Origin: CAINVV01 sp964506325
Lineage (GTDB): Bacteria; Bacteroidota; Bacteroidia; Bacteroidales; Prolixibacteraceae
NCBI GenBank assembly: GCA_964506325.1
Contig: CAZDLO010000158.1
Location: forward strand, 1-6,404
DNA length: 6,404 nt
Reading direction: 5' to 3'
The notes under the pieces were generated by a model. That model was given only the letters and a program-made list of their open reading frames with translations. It ran no database searches and was not told the origin of the DNA. Of this stretch, positions 1 to 6,404 are shown piece after piece. Within the stretch, counting starts at the first letter, position 1. Each line of letters begins with the position of its first letter. Made by a program: the position numbers and the translations under genes.

Positions 1-788
1 GGTTTTTCAGGAACAGGATAATCCGGTTGAAAAAACCAGGGATTATGGAAGATGCCACGGCCAACCATGATCCCATCCAGTCCGTGTTTTTCGGATAGTT
101 CACTCCCCTGAGCCACAGAAATGACGTCCCCGTTACCGGCAAAAATGGTGGAGGGACTTACCTGGTTCCTGACAATGGCTCCCAGCGCAATTTCATTCCA
201 ATCGGCCAAACCGTCGGATTGTTGCTTCTGTGTTCTGCCATGAAGTACAACTGCAGCAGGTTTTGTCTCCATGATAGTCGTCATCCACCTCTCAGTCTCA
301 TGAGCACGAATACCTGTCCGGGTCTTGACCGAAACGGGAAGATTGGTGCCTTCCCTGGTTGCCAGGATAATCTCTCTGGCTAGATCGGGCTGATCAATCA
401 GTGCAGAACAACATCCGTTTTTAACTACTTTTTTCACCGGGCATCCCATGTTGATATCGATCCCGTCAAACTCATATTCCCTTGTAATCTCTTTAGCTAT
501 TTTGTGAAAAAGCTCAGGATTCTTGCCCCAGATCTGCGCCACGAGATGAATGTTCTTCTCTTTCAACAGTTTCCGTTCAGATCCACTTACCAGGAGTCTG
601 TGACCTACATTGATTTTGCCGACTGGGTGGCTCAGCCCGTCCACGGAGGCAAATTCGGTATAAAGCACCTGCAGGTATTTCGGATCGGCCATTCCGGCTA
701 CCACTTCCCTGAAGACTGTATCCGTCACATCCTCCATCGGTGCAAGTGCAAAAAAAGGTTTTGGGAGCAATTCCCAGAAATTTGCCAT
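1..788 (-). CDS. tRNA-dihydrouridine synthase (Dus family), 3' end cut by window edge
   Basis: This FMN enzyme reduces specific uridines in tRNA to dihydrouridine with NAD(P)H in the cytoplasm. The 262 complete codons in the window form an uninterrupted TIM-barrel sequence. LAPMEDVTD at residues 15-23 is the N-terminal Dus signature. NMGCP at 113-117 carries the expected catalytic cysteine, Cys116. SVKTRTG at 153-159 (Lys155) and HGR at 183-185 are FMN/tRNA-site motifs, and GNGD at 218-221 and VGRG at 242-245 bind the FMN phosphate. The ATG at 788 is well fixed because an in-frame TAG lies four codons upstream at 800..798. No signal peptide is present. Full-length relatives are about 310-330 residues, so the C-terminal helical domain lies off the left edge. 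It sits 35 bases after the sulfatase A stop, on the same strand, and may receive read-through. The family call is firm. It looks DusB-like, but the subtype is not secure. Confidence 0.95.
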   Translation of the reverse strand, partial: MANFWELLPKPFFALAPMEDVTDTVFREVVAGMADPKYLQVLYTEFASVDGLSHPVGKINVGHRLLVSGSERKLLKEKNIHLVAQIWGKNPELFHKIAKEITREYEFDGIDINMGCPVKKVVKNGCCSALIDQPDLAREIILATREGTNLPVSVKTRTGIRAHETERWMTTIMETKPAAVVLHGRTQKQQSDGLADWNEIALGAIVRNQVSPSTIFAGNGDVISVAQGSELSEKHGLDGIMVGRGIFHNPWFFQPDYPVPEK

Positions 789-823
789 AAAGAGTATCTA
801 TTTTTCCCCGGACCTGTATGGCC

Positions 824-2416
824 TCATTTTACGTTGGCTTTGGGTTTTTCAGCCGGTAAAAATGACTTTCTTGAGTCCTCGCTGTCCTTGTATTTAGCCT
901 CCAGTTCAGTAAGTTTCCTTTTCAGCTCCTCCCTGACAACCTTGTATTTCGGATCGTTGTAGACATTTTTCATTTCATCAGGATCTGTTACCCTGTCGTA
1001 CATTTCCCATTCATCAATATCATAGTAGTAGTGCATCAGCTTATACCTTTCGGTACTCATTCCGTAATGCCTTTTAACCATATGGGATCCGGGATATTCA
1101 TAATATTCATAGTAATGCTCCTTTCGCCAGTCGGCAGGAGTTTTTCCTTTAAATATGGGAAGCATGCTTGCTCCCTGCATATCACCCGGAATTGGTATAC
1201 CCGCGGCATCCAGAAAAGTTTCGGCAAAATCAAGATTGGATACCATATCCTTGTTAACCGACCCAGGCTGGATCACCCCTGGCCACATGACCAGCAATGG
1301 CGTACGGTAGGATTGCTCGAACATCCATCTTTTGTCGAACCAGCCATGTTCACCCAGGTAGAAACCCTGGTCGGAGCAATAGATCACAATTGTATTACTG
1401 TCGAGTCCTGACTCTTTCAGGTAATCGAGTACCCGTCCGACGCTTTCATCTACAGACTGGATGCATGCGAGATAATCATTCATATACCGCTGGTATTTCC
1501 ATTTGACAAGTTCCTGCCCCTGCAGATTTCTTTGGAGGAAATCTTCCCTGATTGGATTGTAAACAGCATCCCAGGCCTTGCTCTGAGCAGTATTCATCCT
1601 GCCATGCATAAATTTGTATCTTGGGGTCGTGGTGTCTGTCCACATTTTAAGATCCGTATCCAGTGTCATGGTCTTTTCAATGGTCATATCCTGCTCATGC
1701 TCAGCTCTGCCGCGCCCGGTATAATCATCAAAGAGGGTTTTGGGAAGTGGAAACTCAACCCCTTTGAATCTCTCCAGGTACTTTGGACCCGGATTCCATT
1801 CCCTGTGGGGAGCCTTGTGATGCAACATCAGCATGAACGGTTTGCTTTTGGATTTCGCTTCTTTCAGCCAGGCTAACGATTTATCGGTTATTATATCTGT
1901 TACATATCCCTCTTCCCGGTATTTCCCTTTTGAATTGATAAAATCGGGGTTGTAATAAACTCCCTGTCCGGGGAGGATATCCCAGTGGTCGAACCCTGTC
2001 GGATCAGTTACGAGGTGCCATTTGCCAATGATGGCAGTTTGATAGCCTGCATGTTGCAAAAGTTTGGGGAATGTCTGCTGAGTTCCGTCAAATTTTGTAT
2101 TCTCATTCTGAACAAAACCGTTCATGTGGCTGTATTTCCCGGTAAGAATTGTTGCCCTGGACGGACCGCAAATGGAGTTGGCAACCAGGCAGCGGTTGAA
2201 AAGCATACCACCTTTTGCTATACGGTCAATGTTGGGTGTCGGTGCAACAGAGGCAAACCTGTCTCCATAGGCGCTGACGGCCTGGTAGGCATGGTCATCG
2301 CTCATGATGAAGACGATGTTTGGCTTGTTTTGATTGTTCTCCGCTGCACCTTGCTGGAAGGGAGAAATGCATGCTGTTAATCCCAGCAGCGTAGATATCT
2401 TTTTGGCTGTTTTCAT
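824..2416 (-). CDS. Secreted S1 sulfatase A, N-acetylglucosamine-6-sulfatase-like
   Basis: This 530-residue exported enzyme should hydrolyse sulfate esters on a glycan. The formylglycine motif CGPSR is at 83-87, with Cys83 as the residue to be oxidised. Metal-site and active-site residues are visible: Asp40-Asp41 in MSDDH, GKWH at 131-134, APHR at 202-205, Asp349-Gln350 in SDQG, and EHG...K ending at Lys362. The N-terminus has a basic start, a hydrophobic run and LTAC at 13-16, which fits a lipobox. Cleavage by signal peptidase I after QQGAA is the alternative. The HHKAPHREW segment, the SDQGFYLGEHGWFDKR segment and the Tyr-rich region at 435-475 with KRHYG recall Bacteroidetes S1_11-type GlcNAc-6-O-sulfatases. 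That subfamily call is from memory and tentative; the sulfatase family call is firm. A stretch at about 220-300 between APHR and the second half is longer than in its neighbours. The gene lies 50 bases after sulfatase B with no terminator between, so co-transcription is likely. Confidence 0.96.
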   Translation of the reverse strand: MKTAKKISTLLGLTACISPFQQGAAENNQNKPNIVFIMSDDHAYQAVSAYGDRFASVAPTPNIDRIAKGGMLFNRCLVANSICGPSRATILTGKYSHMNGFVQNENTKFDGTQQTFPKLLQHAGYQTAIIGKWHLVTDPTGFDHWDILPGQGVYYNPDFINSKGKYREEGYVTDIITDKSLAWLKEAKSKSKPFMLMLHHKAPHREWNPGPKYLERFKGVEFPLPKTLFDDYTGRGRAEHEQDMTIEKTMTLDTDLKMWTDTTTPRYKFMHGRMNTAQSKAWDAVYNPIREDFLQRNLQGQELVKWKYQRYMNDYLACIQSVDESVGRVLDYLKESGLDSNTIVIYCSDQGFYLGEHGWFDKRWMFEQSYRTPLLVMWPGVIQPGSVNKDMVSNLDFAETFLDAAGIPIPGDMQGASMLPIFKGKTPADWRKEHYYEYYEYPGSHMVKRHYGMSTERYKLMHYYYDIDEWEMYDRVTDPDEMKNVYNDPKYKVVREELKRKLTELEAKYKDSEDSRKSFLPAEKPKANVK

Positions 2417-2466
2417 ATTATAGTTACTGAATAAACTATTTTAGAATCCACGATGACAATCACAAT

Positions 2467-3882
2467 TCAAAAATTTCCTGAAGTTCCGGATTTGAGCCTT
2501 GCCGCCTGGGCAGGGCTTTTCCATGGAACAGCACCGGACAGGCTGATGTGCCATGTCAGCTGTTTGAATAATTTTTGGTAATCACTGTTGCCATTTTTAG
2601 TCAGGGCATTCGCCTCATAAGGATCCTGGCTCAAATCAAAATATTGCATCTCCTCCCATGGCGTATTCTGCAGTATCTTTAATTGCCTGTTCCTGGCAGC
2701 ATAGTAGACCTGGCCACCATATAGCATTCCCCCTTCCCGTCGCATGAAAAAGACAGTACGGTCATCAGTAACCAGTGTTTTCCCCAGTAAAATGGGTAAG
2801 ATGCTCATCCCGTCAATACCATGCTGAGGTTTGCCCCCCGCAATTTCACAAATAGTGGGAAACAGATCCATCAATAACACCAGATTATCTGATACCCTGC
2901 CCGGTTGAATAACATTTTTCCACATTATGCCCCCTGGAATTCGTAATCCTCCATCGTATAAATCCCCCTTCCCTCCCCGGTAAGGACCGTTTCCGGCAGC
3001 ATATCTCGAGTCTCCTCCATTGTCTGAAACGAACAATATCACAGTATTGTCAAGTTGGCCTGAATTCTCCAGCTGGTTGAGTATCCTGCCAATATTATCG
3101 TCCAAATGTTCAATCAGGGCAACCAGTTTAGCCCTTTTATCAGAGATATTCCGTTCCCGTTTCAACACTTTTCCGATCCACTCCGGCGGAGGTTGGATAG
3201 GGGCATGGGGTGCATTGTAGGCAAGGTACAGGAAAAAAGGATCCTTCTTCTTTTCCTGCTTTTTCAGAAAATCTAACGCCCAGTTGGTAAAAATATCGGT
3301 GGCATGTCCTTGCGGAGAGACAACTTTGTCATTGATCCGCATATAGTTGTTGTTATCCCGGATGTGGGTATAATAGTCCTCCATCATATCACCCAGAAAC
3401 CCGTAAAATTCATCGAATCCTCTTTGGTTTGGAAGATTGGGCGCTTCGAGACCGAGATGCCACTTGCCAACAATAGCATTAGTGTAATGTAACTTTTTCA
3501 ATACAACCGGCAACAGTGAAACATCTTTAGACAAATAACCCCAGGAATCAGTCTCCTGAGTACGAATCACCCCCGGTACTCCAGCCAGGTCAGGGTAACA
3601 ACCTGACAATAAGGCTGATCTGCTTGGGGAGCACACTGTACTGTTGGCGTAAATATTGCTGAATCTTAACCCTTCCTTGAAAATACGGTCGATATTCGGT
3701 GTTTTTAAATCAGTTGCTCCCTGGCAGGAGAGATCTCCGTATCCCAGGTCATCTGCCAGAATCAATAATACATTGGGCCGTACCCGGTTTTCTGGCATGG
3801 CAACAGCACTTACAACAGAACAGGTAACTGCCGTTCCTAAAAGAATGCCTTTAACATGAGGGAGCATTTCACTCTTTTTCAT
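2467..3882 (-). CDS. Secreted S1 sulfatase B, arylsulfatase A/GALNS-like
   Basis: This is a 471-residue exported sulfatase, probably periplasmic. Residues 1-28 form a signal peptide with a likely AVA cut site; a weaker VTC lipobox reading is possible. The formylglycine motif CSPSR is at 84-88. Other active-site elements are Asp44-Asp45 in LADD, TPNIDR at 61-66, GKWH at 139-142, APHAP at 224-228, Asp287-Asn288 in SDNGG, and Lys305 in YRGGKG, followed by the YDGGLRIP segment. This C-terminal half is typical of the arylsulfatase A and N-acetylgalactosamine-6-sulfatase group, but the true sugar and position cannot be read from the sequence. The ATG at 3882 is fixed by a TGA directly before it in frame. 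Met6 is a poorer start because it would lose the two lysines of the signal peptide. The gene follows a 208-base gap that holds a hairpin, so it may have its own promoter and be co-transcribed with sulfatase A. Confidence 0.95.
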   Translation of the reverse strand: MKKSEMLPHVKGILLGTAVTCSVVSAVAMPENRVRPNVLLILADDLGYGDLSCQGATDLKTPNIDRIFKEGLRFSNIYANSTVCSPSRSALLSGCYPDLAGVPGVIRTQETDSWGYLSKDVSLLPVVLKKLHYTNAIVGKWHLGLEAPNLPNQRGFDEFYGFLGDMMEDYYTHIRDNNNYMRINDKVVSPQGHATDIFTNWALDFLKKQEKKKDPFFLYLAYNAPHAPIQPPPEWIGKVLKRERNISDKRAKLVALIEHLDDNIGRILNQLENSGQLDNTVILFVSDNGGDSRYAAGNGPYRGGKGDLYDGGLRIPGGIMWKNVIQPGRVSDNLVLLMDLFPTICEIAGGKPQHGIDGMSILPILLGKTLVTDDRTVFFMRREGGMLYGGQVYYAARNRQLKILQNTPWEEMQYFDLSQDPYEANALTKNGNSDYQKLFKQLTWHISLSGAVPWKSPAQAARLKSGTSGNF

Positions 3883-3885
3883 TCA

Positions 3886-3891
3886 ATCACC
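3886..3891 (-). promoter_or_regulatory. Possible weak ribosome binding site of sulfatase B
   Basis: GGTGAT on the minus strand matches part of the classical anti-Shine-Dalgarno complement, but it is only three bases from the ATG at 3882, closer than the usual spacing. The other starts in the window have no such match, as is common in Bacteroidota, so it may be fortuitous. Confidence 0.2.
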
Positions 3892-3894
3892 GAT

Positions 3895-3906
3895 GGTATT
3901 AATACC
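3895..3906. repeat. 12-base perfect palindrome GGTATTAATACC before sulfatase B
   Basis: The palindrome lies 12 bases upstream of the sulfatase B ATG, inside its probable 5' leader. It could be a regulator half-site pair or chance in A/T-rich DNA. Its placement so near the start would let a bound protein or local RNA structure affect expression, but no second copy was noticed elsewhere in the window. Confidence 0.3.
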
Positions 3907-4028
3907 GAATGCTAAAGCTATAAAAAATACGTTAGCGGTTCTTTTTATGCAAACACAAATTTCGGAAGAAGCTCTCATTATTCAAAATCATGCATAGTTC
4001 ACCTTCGCAGGAGGCCCTTCCTTTTTAA

Positions 4029-4057
4029 ACCCTCAAGGTTGGGGTAACCTTGAGGGT
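4029..4057 (-). terminator. Perfect 12-bp hairpin after sulfatase C, probable terminator or 3' stabiliser
   Basis: Bases 4029-4040 (ACCCTCAAGGTT) are the exact reverse complement of 4046-4057, with a 5-base loop. The stem begins 33 bases after the sulfatase C stop, in the position expected of a terminator. Read on the minus strand, the stem is followed by only a short T run (three Ts counting the last stem base) and then A-rich sequence. Intrinsic termination may therefore be partial, and the hairpin could instead be an RNA-processing or stability element that sets different levels for the genes on either side. Confidence 0.55.
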
Positions 4058-4090
4058 ATAAATTCGAAATTCTGGATATTTCACCATCTT

Positions 4091-5554
4091 CTAATTATCA
4101 AAATACTTTCTCAAGGTATAAACCGGTTGCCACTGATCGGGTTTTTGCTTTAATATTTTATAATCATATTCCAATGGGAGTAATGTTTTCGGATTCATCG
4201 TGGCAGTGTCTCCGCTTGCCAAATATCCTTCCATCAAAAGGTTCATCATTTCTTTTACCTTACCAGCAAACTCCGGTTTGTAGGCCAGGTTATTGATTTC
4301 CAGAGAATCATTTTTCAGGTGAAATAACTGGGTGTAATTTCTTTTTGGATACCTTATCAATTTCCATTCATCTGTCCGGATAGCCCTGATACTGCTTCGA
4401 TAGGCTGTATACAGAGAGTTTCTAACCCCTTCCCTCTCTCCTTGAATTACCGGTGAAAGATCCCTGCCATCTATTCCTCCCGGTGCCGGCAGACTGCATA
4501 AACTGCAAAGAGTCGGGAAAAGGTCATATAGGTACACCAGGGCATCTTTAACCTTTTCCCTGGGAATTCCCGGACCGGAAATAATAATCGGAACCTTCGT
4601 GCTGTGTTCATAAAGGCTCTGTTTACCCAGCAAACCATGACTCCCAATTGCCAGACCGTTATCCGCAGCATAAACAACGATGGTGTTATCCAATAAACCA
4701 TTATCATTCAGCGATTTAATCAACTCCCCGATTTCTTCATCCAGGTGCGAGATCAAGGCATAATAATCTGCAAGAGAGGATTGAATAATTTCAGGGGTTC
4801 GCGGCCAGGGAGCCAGGTTTTCATCCCTGACAGTCAGATCGTCAAAAGCAAATGGGTGAACTTTTTTGAAATTCCCCGGAACAGGAATAGATTCGTCCGG
4901 GTACATGCCAATATAATCAGTACGCGGTGACCTGGGATCATGTGGCGCCGTAAAAGCAACATAACAAAAAAAGGGTTTGTCCCGGTTTCCACCGGCATAG
5001 TTACGGAGAAATTCCTTTGCAGCCCCGGCAAAAATATCTGTTGAAAATCCATTGGTTTCGATAGCTTCCAGTTTCCCGTTCCTACCCATTTCGTAGCATG
5101 GGACCCGGAAGTGATCACTCATCCCTCCCAGGAAAACATTGCTGGCTTTTTGAAATGAAGCCTCAAATGCACTCTTTTCATTGTGCCACTTTCCTGTACC
5201 AAAAGTTACATATCCATTTTTCGCAAAATAGGCAGGCATGGTCTGAACACCTTCAAGTTTGTCAAAAACATGAAAAAGGCTCTTACCGCTCATCAGCATG
5301 GCGCGGCTTGGTGCACAGATAGCCCCGTGGTGTCCTCCCATTACATAACCATGCCTGAAGCGAACGCCACTGTTTGCCAGCCGGTCAATGTTTGGTGTGC
5401 GGATGTATGAATTGCCCGAACACCCTAAAGCATCCGCTCTCTGGTCGTCGGCAAAAAGAAACAGTATATTGGGCCTTTGGCTCGAACGGGCAGAAGAGGA
5501 AATACCCCCAAAAAGGGCAGCTACTCCCAGGAATAAAGTTATCCGGGAAGTCAT
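4091..5554 (-). CDS. Secreted S1 sulfatase C, choline-sulfatase-like subgroup
   Basis: This 487-residue exported sulfatase has a signal peptide over about residues 1-22 (TSR then a Leu/Ala/Gly-rich core, cut near SSSA). The formylglycine motif CAPSR is at 80-84. Supporting elements are Asp36-Asp37 in FADDQ, TPNIDR at 53-58, GKWH at 121-124, TAPHDPR at 202-208, Asp298-Asn299 in ADNG, His306 in GSHG, and Lys311. The APHDPR and GSHGLLGK segments differ from both neighbouring sulfatases and suggest the choline-sulfatase-like branch, many of whose members act on glycans. No substrate is assigned. The only ATG compatible with the frame is at 5554, since an in-frame TAA lies at 5575..5573. This start overlaps the fucosidase stop as ATGA with no Shine-Dalgarno visible, so translation is probably coupled to the fucosidase and the two proteins likely share a substrate. 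A hairpin 33 bases after the stop may end this transcript. Confidence 0.95.
   Translation of the reverse strand: MTSRITLFLGVAALFGGISSSARSSQRPNILFLFADDQRADALGCSGNSYIRTPNIDRLANSGVRFRHGYVMGGHHGAICAPSRAMLMSGKSLFHVFDKLEGVQTMPAYFAKNGYVTFGTGKWHNEKSAFEASFQKASNVFLGGMSDHFRVPCYEMGRNGKLEAIETNGFSTDIFAGAAKEFLRNYAGGNRDKPFFCYVAFTAPHDPRSPRTDYIGMYPDESIPVPGNFKKVHPFAFDDLTVRDENLAPWPRTPEIIQSSLADYYALISHLDEEIGELIKSLNDNGLLDNTIVVYAADNGLAIGSHGLLGKQSLYEHSTKVPIIISGPGIPREKVKDALVYLYDLFPTLCSLCSLPAPGGIDGRDLSPVIQGEREGVRNSLYTAYRSSIRAIRTDEWKLIRYPKRNYTQLFHLKNDSLEINNLAYKPEFAGKVKEMMNLLMEGYLASGDTATMNPKTLLPLEYDYKILKQKPDQWQPVYTLRKYFDN
5551..5554 (-). other. ATGA stop/start overlap, fucosidase to sulfatase C
   Basis: On the minus strand the sulfatase C ATG (5554..5552) and the fucosidase TGA (5553..5551) share bases in an ATGA. 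The 20 or so bases before it hold no Shine-Dalgarno-like sequence, so terminating ribosomes probably reinitiate here. The overlap itself is directly visible; coupling is inferred. Confidence 0.9.
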
Positions 5555-6404
5555 TGGACTATTTTTGAAACTTTAATCGTCCATGCATAGTTGCAAGGTT
5601 TGTGCTTTCGGAGGCTTTCAGGAATTGAAACGACGAAACCGCTGCCTTTCTTTTCCCATTCCAGGCTGACTTTACTTCCAAGCAATGATACTTTAGCTCC
5701 TGGTGCAGGCTGTAAAGCACTGATTACCATTTTTGAAGGTATTGAGGTTTCATCCTTTTCCGCCAGGTAAAGAAAATATACATTCCCATTGGACTTCCTG
5801 GTCATGCAAATGTTTTTTTCCTTGAATGGTGCGATAGGTTTGCTGTTGTAGATGGCCTCACCATTGACTCTTAGCCATGATCCGTACTCTTTGAGCAGGT
5901 CATAAGCACCCTGCTGCCAGGTTCCGTCCGGTCCCGGAGCAATATTCAGCAGCAGGTTCCCGCCTTTTGCGACAATGTCTATCAACATGTGAATCCCGTC
6001 CCTGCCACTCATGTACTTTGCATTTGGCGTAAAGGACCAGCCTCCACCAGAAATGATACATGATTCCCAGGGGTAGGGAAGCGTCTTTTCAGGTACCCTG
6101 TTCTCAGGGGTCAGATAATTCTGATTTTTCCCATGAACAGCACGGTCAACGACGATAAGCCCGGGCTGCCTGGCCCGCACTTTGGCAGCAAGTTCATCCA
6201 TCCTGATGTCCTGGTTCACCATTTTGTGCTTCATGAAGCCCCCCCTGGTCTGTTCGAACTGCCTTTGGTACCAGTTGGAAATAGCTTCCTTTGAACTCTT
6301 TTCCACCCATCCTCCGTCCAGCCACAGAATGTCCATCTTACCATAGTCCGACATCAGCTCCATGATCTGGTTGTGGGTGAACTCAATGAACTTGTTCCAT
6401 TTTT
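5551..6404 (-). CDS. GH29 alpha-L-fucosidase, 5' part cut by window edge
   Basis: This is a retaining glycoside hydrolase that releases terminal alpha-L-fucose. The window holds the last 283 residues. The frame stays open to the right edge, upstream of the first internal Met at 6363, so that Met is not the true start. Counted from the first complete codon, DILWLDGGW at 24-32 carries the predicted nucleophile Asp29. VVDRAVHG followed by YLTPEN and PYPWESC (Glu113, a possible acid/base) are characteristic GH29 segments. KGGNLLLNIAPGPDG and the VNGEAIY stretch close the catalytic barrel. The last 85 or so residues look like the usual beta-sandwich domain, ending in AWTIKV, so the 3' end is complete. 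Typical enzymes are 430-500 residues, so about 40 percent, including any signal peptide, is missing. Linkage specificity (broad or alpha-1,3/4) cannot be decided. The stop overlaps the start of sulfatase C. Confidence 0.96.
   Translation of the reverse strand, partial: KWNKFIEFTHNQIMELMSDYGKMDILWLDGGWVEKSSKEAISNWYQRQFEQTRGGFMKHKMVNQDIRMDELAAKVRARQPGLIVVDRAVHGKNQNYLTPENRVPEKTLPYPWESCIISGGGWSFTPNAKYMSGRDGIHMLIDIVAKGGNLLLNIAPGPDGTWQQGAYDLLKEYGSWLRVNGEAIYNSKPIAPFKEKNICMTRKSNGNVYFLYLAEKDETSIPSKMVISALQPAPGAKVSLLGSKVSLEWEKKGSGFVVSIPESLRKHKPCNYAWTIKVSKIVQ

Larger units (their letters stand above)
3883..4090 (-). other. 208-base intergenic region between sulfatases C and B
   Basis: This is the only sizeable non-coding gap. 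From the sulfatase C side it holds the 12-bp hairpin, then A/T-rich DNA, then the palindrome and the sulfatase B start. A TAGCTTTA at 3920..3913 resembles the Bacteroidota -7 consensus TAnnTTTG, but the nearest upstream TTTG (3953..3950) is about 29 bases away, longer than the usual spacing near 20. A promoter for sulfatase B is plausible from the layout but not proven by sequence. No small open frame or RNA gene was recognised. Confidence 0.5.

Noticed and set aside
504..962. Plus-strand open frame of 152 codons across the dus/sulfatase A junction
   Set aside because: It lies antisense to two well-supported genes, has no recognisable motif and its composition is that of a reverse-complement shadow.
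1985..2380. Plus-strand open frame of 131 codons opposite the sulfatase A N-terminus
   Set aside because: It is fully antisense to the conserved active-site region of the sulfatase and shows no domain signal of its own.
2420..2439. Six-base inverted repeat ATAGTT/AACTAT between sulfatases B and A
   Set aside because: The stem is short, entirely weak apart from one pair, and lies next to the start codon without a T tail; it is not credible as a terminator.
3913..3953. TAGCTTTA and TTTG as a Bacteroidota-type -7/-33 promoter for sulfatase B
   Set aside because: The gap of about 29 bases is well above the usual spacing and TAGCTTTA misses the final G, so it is mentioned only within the intergenic entry.
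4471..4707. Minus-strand 78-codon frame inside sulfatase C
   Set aside because: It is an alternative frame of a region that encodes the conserved ADNG and GSHG motifs in the real frame; no independent start signal was seen.
824..5554. Sulfatases A, B and C as a recent tandem duplication
   Set aside because: Outside the family-wide motifs (DD, TPNIDR, CxPSR, GKWH, APH) their sequences and C-terminal halves differ strongly, which fits separate subfamilies.

Overview
The window carries five protein-coding genes, all on the minus strand, so transcription runs from right to left. In that order they are: the 3' part of a GH29 alpha-L-fucosidase (cut by the right edge), three different full-length secreted S1-type (formylglycine) sulfatases, and a tRNA-dihydrouridine synthase (cut by the left edge). 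No RNA gene, mobile element, CRISPR array or integrase was seen.

Organism: the protein style and layout suggest Bacteroidota. The reasons are a fucosidase plus several exported sulfatases in tandem, mostly absent Shine-Dalgarno sequences with A/T-rich leaders, and moderate GC. This is inference; Planctomycetota, Verrucomicrobiota and Lentisphaerota also carry many sulfatases. No SusC/SusD pair, regulator or sulfatase-maturing enzyme lies inside the window, so calling it a polysaccharide utilisation locus is an extrapolation.

Layout: the fucosidase stop and the start of sulfatase C overlap in an ATGA, which implies translational coupling. A 208-base gap follows, with a perfect 12-bp hairpin close to the sulfatase C stop and a 12-base palindrome just before the start of sulfatase B. 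Sulfatases B and A are 50 bases apart with no visible terminator. The dihydrouridine synthase begins 35 bases after sulfatase A and is probably a housekeeping gene at the edge of the catabolic block.

Joint function (inference): the three sulfatases have distinct sequences and presumably remove sulfate from different positions or sugars of a sulfated, fucosylated glycan, while the fucosidase removes terminal alpha-L-fucose. Two substrates fit: algal or echinoderm fucose-containing sulfated polysaccharide, or a sulfated fucosylated host glycan such as mucin O-glycans. The resemblance of sulfatase A to N-acetylglucosamine-6-sulfatase-like enzymes leans slightly to the second. I found no clearly novel system; the interest lies in the enzyme combination and in the regulatory gap between sulfatases C and B.
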